The notes under the pieces: model-generated
What the model was told of the DNA's origin: nothing
Seen by the model: only the letters and a program-made list of their open reading frames with translations
Database searches by the model: none
DNA from: Sycobia sp. Sy_11
Taxonomy: Eukaryota; Arthropoda; Insecta; Hymenoptera; Epichrysomallidae
Assembly (NCBI GenBank): GCA_018907035.1
Contig: JACCIC010000038.1
Span: 927,501-991,500, forward strand
Length of the DNA stretch: 64,000 nt
Reading direction: 5' to 3'
Part shown: one piece after another, positions 58,059 through 64,000 of the stretch
Numbering within the stretch: position 1 is the first letter of the stretch
Layout: each line of letters starts with the position of its first letter
Translations under genes and position numbers: made by a program

Positions 58059-58203
58059 ATTTTACTTTTAACAATAAATTAAGTTAATGGTTTTAAGAAT
58101 CAGTTCCACCAGCGGCCACTAGGTGTCGTCTTGAATCACGAACATCAACTCAAAGTAGTCCGCTTAAAGTATTAATACCAAGCCAGCTGAAACGAATCTT
58201 CAT
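58059..58203. repeat. 145-bp direct repeat, right copy
   Basis: Second copy of 57488-57632, in the same orientation, 571 bp further on. Confidence 0.9.
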
Positions 58204-58355
58204 ATCCAACTTTGGGATTCGTATCCTAAAGAAGGTATGGCGTTAGTCGGTATTACCTTTTTTGTTCTTCAGGTTAATCTGACACTACTCTCACACCTTA
58301 TGGATATCTTTGAATTTTTGTACATTTTTGAATTTTTCTCACGTGAAAAATGCTT

Positions 58356-58357
<2 letters not shown>

Positions 58358-58396
<39 letters not shown>

Positions 58397-58412
58397 GTCT
58401 CTCTGTCTCTGT
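58358..58412. repeat. (CT)n microsatellite with CTGT variants
   Basis: About 35 bp of CT then CTGTCTGTCTCT variants, ending at the start of the Helitron-like copy. Confidence 0.9.
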
Positions 58413-59456
58413 ATACACATTTGAAATACGGTTTCTAGTCAGAAATATTGTATTGGCATGTACGGGCGGTTGATTAAGATATCCCGTTGCCTCAAGACGA
58501 TTTATATATGCAATTGTGTGTTTGGATGATAGAATGCGATGCCCAGGTGTCTCTGGGCGATTTCTACGGGGAATATTATATTTAGTTGATAGAAAACGAC
58601 GTCCAGATATGAGGAAATCAACTTCTATGGGAAGATTCATGTTGAGACGTTACTCTTTCCGAACGACTTCACGGGGAGTTTCGTGTTCAGATGATAGAAT
58701 GCGATTTCCAGGTGTTTTAGAACGACTTCTGCGGGGACTTTCGTATTTGGACGGTAGAAGATAATGTCCAGGTATGACGAGACGAGTTCTACGGGGAGTA
58801 TCGTGTTTAGTTAATAGGAAACAAAGTTCAGGTATATTGGGTCAACTTATACGGGGAGTTTCGTGTTCGGATGATAGAATGCGATTTCCAGATGATTTGG
58901 AACGGCTTCTACGAGGATTGTCGTGTATAGTTGATGGAAAACAATGCCCATGTATGTCAGTACGACTTTTATGAAGAGATTCGTATTCTATCATTCGAAC
59001 ACGCACACTCCCAGTAAGAGTCGTCCCGGGATAACTAGACCTTGTATTCTACCTCCCCAACACAAAACTCTCTATAGCAGTCGTCCCGAGACATTTCCTA
59101 TATCCTATTTCCGAACATGATGCTCTTTGTAAACGTCGTCTCGAGACACTTACACATCTTTTTCTACCGCTCGAACTCGAAATTGCAATTTTTTCCATTG
59201 AAGCCGTATTTAATATGTATATATATATATATATATTGTATAAAATGGTCGGCAAAATATCGACTTTTTGAAGTGGACGCTACGTTGAGGCAGATTTTTA
59301 TACAGAAGCGATGATAAAGGTAAAGGTAAATTACGGTCAATTATTTATAGAAACATAGATTTTTATATATAGAGTACTTTTTACTTAGATATTATTGAAT
59401 TGTTTATTAAATCGGTTAAATTATTATCTCGGGCGAAGTCGAGACGAGGAATGCTA

Positions 59457-59457
<1 letters not shown>
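58413..59457 (+). mobile_element. Helitron-like repeat, most complete copy (copy A)
   Basis: Order: start TATACACATTTGAAATACG; a body of about 60-bp units with the core CGACTTCTACGGGGAGTTTC and GTGTT-GATGATAGAA; a flip of unit orientation at about 58985; reverse-oriented units to about 59160; then GCCGTATTTAATATG, a TA tract, GGTCGGCAAAATA, TTTACTTAGATATTATTGAA, a hairpin (TCTCG 59427, CGAGA 59440) and CTAG at 59454-59457 followed by T. Hairpin plus CTAG, with T in the flank, is the Helitron 3' signature. No Rep/helicase frame is present, so it is non-autonomous. Confidence 0.75.
58530..59160. repeat. Minisatellite of about 60-bp units in two opposed arrays
   Basis: About eight plus-oriented units (core CGACTTCTACGGGGAGT, then CGTGTT, GATGATAGAATGCGAT and CCAGGT) up to 58985, then about three units in reverse complement (AACACGCACACTCCCAGTAA, AGTCGTCCCGGGATAACTAG). 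Alternate units differ (GATGATAGAATGCGATTTCC against GTTGATAGAAAACGACGTCC), suggesting a higher-order unit of about 120 bp. Confidence 0.8.

Positions 59458-59506
<49 letters not shown>
59458..59506. repeat. (TA)n microsatellite at the Helitron 3' end
   Basis: About 48 bp of TA directly after CTAG. Confidence 0.95.
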
Positions 59507-59509
<3 letters not shown>

Positions 59510-60983
59510 GCTGCCACATTGTTTTGATTTAGTTAAACTATATATGCATTACGCAAGCGGACGTCTAGTAGATGGGTGCCAAGTGCTATTATTCATATTA
59601 GCTTACCTCCCTGTTTTGGATTATCATATGAATCATGTTTAATTATACAAGCAGTGTGAGATTAAGTGCGCAATGTCTTGTTTAAATGACATAAATCAAA
59701 TGTAGCGTAAGCTCTTAAATTATTTAAGAAAGATTCGAATAATTCAACTGTCTGATCGAAATTTTATAAATTACAACATGTCAATTTTAAAGTCTATTAC
59801 ATTGCGTGTTGCGCCCTGGGTAAGTAATTAATTAATTAATTAGGACAAAAATTTATTCACTTGGAAAGTATCGATTATATAAGAACCACAAAATTATCGA
59901 AGAATTACAAAATCTAGAAGGTAAATTCACTATTACAGCAATAAATACAGGTAATATTGATCAAAAAATTTTCTATTTCTCATAAGTAATGCTTATAAAA
60001 TCATATATTATATGTAAAAAATTGACAATACTTTATCATTATCTTTGGTTAAAATTAGTTTATCTATCATTTCACTTATACCAGCGCAGCAGGCGGTTGA
60101 GAGCGGAACATGCAGTATGTAGAATCATTTTTGTTTTCAATTAAAAAAAAATTACAGGCTGGTATGAGAATTATTCATGTCGCAAGTTCTTAAAATTTTT
60201 CTTTACTTATTTCAAAAACATTTATAAAAATTTGAAAGCTATTCAGTATATTGGAAAATCTATTGACTGAGTGCTATTATTCCTTAAGTAATTATACAGT
60301 TTACTTTTGAGAATGCAAAACTTAAACATTTTTCTTCAAGTTTATGCTGTTTTCTCATCAGCAGATGTGAAGTTATCTTGAGGACTTTTATAAACAGTTT
60401 ATAAACGCGTTTGTACCACTTCGATATAAAAGAAAACGCAAAATGGGCAGTTAAATATTGCGCGGATTCACTCGTATCTCGATCGTGATAGTGCATGCGC
60501 TCATTTCCTAACTTACTCTTACCTTGACAATGTCGTAATTGTTCGGAGGCCATTACCGGGGGTATACCCTTGATATTGATTATATCTCCCTGAAATAGGT
60601 TGCAACCGGTAACCATTGCATGTTATGAAATGCCCGCCAAACAGTGAGCATTGCCTATGTTATTGAAAATGCGCGATGTCAGATACCGCACAGGCCTATT
60701 TCTCATAGGCTTATCGTTCGCTTATTTCAGAATCTTTTCAAAGTTTACTGACAAGTATTAAATACATTTTAAGCTAAATATTGTGAAAATCCACTATGTA
60801 GTAATATCGAAATGCGTTAAATATCAAAACATTACATTATCGGATAAATGTAGTAGTCAATTTTTAAAACTCATGAGTAGTTGATTGTTTAAACATAAAG
60901 TTTTAGAATTAGTGACCTGATTTCGAATATCATTTGATAACTGTAAGACAATATTTATAAGTTTTCATTTTATAATGATAAAT
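59507..60983. other. AT-rich stretch, nothing recognised
   Basis: A 110-codon minus-strand frame at 60284-60616 has no recognisable domain. GC-richer DNA at 60400-60720. Confidence 0.45.
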
Positions 60984-61354
60984 ATTGAATTGTTATTAAA
61001 TATAGTAGGCGGAATATTAAAATAAAGATACACGAAATAATCTCTTAACATGAACTTTATTTCAAACGAGGAAATAAAAGATGTCTGTTGAAACGAAAGA
61101 ACGACACAAGACTAACTACAGTATTCAAAATTGAAAATTCAGCAAGCCATTGTGAGAAGTTTAAAATCTATAAAAAAAACTTCAGGCATCTAAACAATAA
61201 ACACATAAATCATTTGCCGCGCAGGGCAACAAAGACGCAGACTGTAATAAAACCAAGTGGACACATCTGTTTACATACCTTTTACGATATTGTCCGATAT
61301 TTAGTTTCAAGTATTATTTGCTTTATTATTTATAGAAGGTTAAAATAATCTAAC
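60984..61354. repeat. Dispersed 370-bp repeat, copy 2
   Basis: Matches 3631-3998 in the same orientation, with landmarks AATAAAGATACACGAAATAA, ACAAGACTAACTACAGTATT and TTTAGTTTCAAGTATT. Confidence 0.75.
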
Positions 61355-62340
61355 AATAAATAAATATATTCTATTAATAAAGATTACTTTAATGTTCGAA
61401 AACTTAATATTAATATGTAGATAATAAAAATAGATAGTTTTAAACTAAAATGAATGGCTGTAAAAAAGATATGTGTGGATGTTGGCTTGAGATAAAAATA
61501 AAAGTTTTACGAAAGTTATTTACGTCTTAATCTTTTTTGCATTAAAAAAAAATAAACAAAAAATACTTATATTCGACCAGTTAGTTTCTGTGAATCTAAA
61601 CTATGTCTTAAATAAATATATTTTATTAGTATTTAATGAAACATTCAATATATTACAATTCAACTTAGTTTTAACTTATAATTATATATAAATGAATATC
61701 AACGATAAAGTGGTATGGTTTTTTTGTAAACTTTTTCGCTAGTCTCTAGAATTTATAAGTAAGCATTGGCATTCTTCTGTCTGCGAAGAATAATTTATTA
61801 TTCTCTTAATTAATTTGAATGGCTTCATTGTTATTCTTCATTGCTACAGAGAGACTGCAAAATAAGACAGTGACAAAGGAAGGGAGAGAGACATATGCAG
61901 CGCGAGAGGGAGAGAGAAAGACATCTACCGAAAGATACTGCAAATGAATCTGCCTCATCCCTTGCATGTTACTTTCACGAACATTTATGATAGCTTTCCC
62001 TGGCGACTCATAGTTAAAAAGAAGCACAGAATGAAAGTAGAATTAATGCGTATCTCATGACTATTGCTCGAAAAAATGTTAGTATTATTTGAGTAGGATA
62101 CTGTTAATTTTACTTGTTAAGGCTGAAGATGAATTTTTCTCTAGCAGAGAAGCTACCAAATTGAAATTCAGAACAATTATTGCGTATAAAAATATTTTCA
62201 GTTTAATCAGAATGCATAAAATGCAAGAAGCTATATATTTTTTATATAATTCAATAAATTAGCTTATGATTTTTTTCGAACATATTAAGATAGATATTCT
62301 TCAAAGTAAAATAAATTATTTTGTGACCTGGTATTTTATT
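61355..62340. other. AT-rich stretch, nothing recognised
   Basis: No supported gene. Short GA-rich run near 61885-61915. Confidence 0.5.
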
Positions 62341-63352
62341 AAATAAAGCACACAGATACAATTCTTTATTTTTCTTCCGTACCATTGGTACAATTTATTG
62401 TACTTTTTATTAGAATATATTCATACATACACTCACGCCCTGATCCAATGGAGTTTCTATGTCCAATAGAGGAATTCTGTTCAGCAATCGTACTTAGGAT
62501 ACGCCCGACCTCACCACGAATTTCACCCGTCAACTATTCCCCCTCTGGCGCTACGACGTCCCGGACGCAACGCTCAGTGACTCTCTCAGAACGTGGTCGA
62601 TTCCCAAATCACAGCCTCGTCTAGATACCGGAGCAAAACGTGTACCGGGGTCACCTACTTGTCGCGCACAATCAAGCAACGACTCTCGCCTCGCCACTGG
62701 AGATATCCTTTCTGACAGAATTCACGAATGCTGGGCCTTAACTCAAACTTATATATTTACGGTGTGAGGCCCTGGCCTTGTAGCCCCGCTATCTGAGCTG
62801 CTACTGTATCTGGGCGGTGTCCGTTCCTACGGTCCCGGCGTCAGCCCGTTGATGGGTAGACAGGATTCGCCCTCGCCCGTCGTCCCTATCCTCTCCAACA
62901 GCACTATCTACTAAGCATGCGCATAGGATGTGTGCTTAATGTAATCTCTCTCACCTAAGTCACTCACAACAATCTTCGTTCCCACTCCTCGACGTAAATA
63001 TTTCGTTAGAGTTAGCAGTAACGGCCGAGCGCGCAATCATTTGCGCAACCCCTTTGTTGTTAACGCAATTTACTCTTTCGCGTGTTCCAGTCTACCCACA
63101 AAACTCTCTTTCTCGCTTTCTCCTTTGCCCATAGTGCACACCCTCTCTTGCATATGCATATGCACCCTCTTAACCTACTTCACAGCACGAACTCAGCTGA
63201 TTCTTTTCTCATGGAACCCGAGCAGCGTGCAACGGCGTTAACGGTGCTCGGTCTCCACTCCGCCTGACTTATGGCTAATTTTCGGCCAATACACTCACAT
63301 CATTTTCACTGATGATTAAGAAATTCAGCCTCATAGATTCTACAATCTCGAT

Positions 63353-63384
<32 letters not shown>

Positions 63385-63551
63385 TCAATCGGTTGGCTTT
63401 GCGTCGTGGACCCTGTTCTGTGCGATGCATCCTTCTTGGTGATACGTGCTCCGACGAGCAAGCCTCATTTCGGCTCGGGCCCCTCGCGTACAGCACAGAA
63501 AACGCTATAAACACCACGCCCAAGTCTGACATTAGTGCAAGTAGTATATAA
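62341..63551 (-). other. GC-rich patch, possible LTR fragment on the minus strand
   Basis: A sharp rise in GC and CpG, with AATAAA on the minus strand at the AT-rich edge (about 62363), like the LTR at 10097. I could not fix TG...CA ends or a primer site, and no frame has a known domain. A (CT)n tract lies at 63357-63384. Confidence 0.3.
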
Positions 63552-63737
63552 CGCTTATGGAGAGACATAACAAATCCCCGCCCCCACTGGCGCCAACCCG
63601 AAGCAAGAAACCCCCCATGTAGGTAATTAAAAACGTTTTTATTACTTTTTAATTGCTATTATTGCTTTTTTTGATTTTATTGTTTTTTTATTGCTTCGGT
63701 GACCTTTCAATGGGTGATAAATGTGTCTCTCCATAAG
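63552..63737. repeat. Foldback element with perfect 14-bp terminal inverted repeats
   Basis: CTTATGGAGAGACA at 63552-63565 is exactly complementary to TGTCTCTCCATAAG at 63724-63737. Inside, ACCCGAAGCAA pairs with TTGCTTCGGT, and near the centre AAAAACGTTTTT is a perfect palindrome. The 186-bp unit can fold over most of its length, like a MITE. No clear flanking duplication. Confidence 0.7.
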
Positions 63738-63748
63738 TGTTTAGCGAC

Positions 63749-63750
<2 letters not shown>

Positions 63751-63807
<57 letters not shown>
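63751..63807. repeat. (GT)n microsatellite
   Basis: About 57 bp of GT ending exactly at the 3' end of the next LINE copy. Confidence 0.95.
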
Positions 63808-63811
<4 letters not shown>

Positions 63812-64000
63812 ATTAGGCGTAGGCAGAGCCAGCTCTGCACTAGTGGCCTCTCGAAACCAGCATGCCGCCGGAACTATCCGGGAATATTACTTCAGCGGGG
63901 CTGTTAGTTAGCCTATACAGCTCCTCTTGTTATTACATTATCCTACGTCCCCCATCCAAACAAGTGATCAGGGGTTCGGTGTTCGTCCTCTGCATTTTAA
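63808..64000 (-). mobile_element. Waldo-like LINE, 3' end, continues beyond the window
   Basis: The reverse complement matches 19985-20180: from the ORF2 stop region (TTAAAATGCAGAGGACGAAC) through ACAGCCCCGCTGAAG, the GCAGAGC/GCTCTGC hairpin and CTACGCCTAATAAAA, then (AC)n. The remaining element would lie to the right of the window. Confidence 0.9.

Noticed and set aside
58516..58974. Plus-strand frames rich in Arg, Gly and Val across 58516-58974 as a repeat protein
   Set aside because: The 60-bp unit is a multiple of three in many copies, which keeps frames open in several registers. Stops occur between units, and copies B and C do not keep the frame.
58530..59160. CRISPR-like array
   Set aside because: The units are contiguous and diverged, have no unique spacers, and the context is eukaryotic repeats.
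63588..63605. TGGCGCCAACCCGAAGC as an LTR primer-binding site
   Set aside because: It starts with TGG, but it lies inside the foldback element 63552-63737, part of it pairs with the other arm, and no retrotransposon interior follows.

Overview
This is a eukaryotic, AT-rich, gene-poor window dominated by transposable elements and long dinucleotide repeats. The element mix is Penelope-like elements, an R1-clade LINE with zinc knuckles, a second LINE, mariner and Tc1-like transposons, Ty3/gypsy remnants, a tRNA-derived SINE and Helitron-like repeats. That mix points to an arthropod, most likely an insect. An ant or other hymenopteran is my best guess, but this is inference from the repeats and not from a marker gene. 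I found no rRNA or functional tRNA gene and no confidently recognised host protein-coding gene. Every long reading frame I could name belongs to a mobile element, and almost all are broken.

Layout. 1-1500: 5' part of a Penelope-like reverse transcriptase (minus strand). 1733-1915: 3' part of a Helitron-like repeat. 1986-3250: GC-rich patch and a possible spliced small gene. 5480-10810: badly deleted Ty3/gypsy copy on the minus strand, with LTR, primer-binding site, protease end, RT start and integrase. 10811-15577: AT-rich, nothing recognised. 15578-20182: nearly full-length Waldo-like R1-clade LINE lying inside an (AC)n microsatellite. 20300-22480: two mariner fragments and a Penelope terminus. 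23396-24515: Penelope endonuclease end flanked by 290-bp inverted repeats. 24532-24754: SINE with target duplication. 25714-27060: candidate TATA promoter, splice donor and small exon.

29332-34385 is a nest of a mariner, a Penelope RT, two Helitron-like copies and a LINE fragment. 34386-43550 is mostly AT-rich, with a 148-bp-period duplication, a SINE fragment, a possible solo LTR and two GC-rich patches. 43551-45673 holds a mariner deletion derivative, a mariner C-terminus, a second Penelope endonuclease end and a tiny Waldo-like tail. 47433-52184 is a second, decayed LINE between two (TA)n tracts, carrying a SINE insertion. 53431-59457 has a foldback repeat, a Tc1-like transposase, a gypsy gag start with a SAP-like domain, a LINE endonuclease fragment between 145-bp direct repeats, and the most complete Helitron-like repeat. 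60984-64000 has a dispersed repeat, a GC-rich LTR-like patch, a 186-bp foldback element and a third Waldo-like copy running off the end.

The most notable points are three Waldo-like insertions all abutting (AC)n or (GT)n tracts; a Helitron-like family whose body is built of about 60-bp units arranged in two opposed arrays; and Penelope copies with inverted flanks and hammerhead-ribozyme-like motifs that repeatedly abut mariner fragments.
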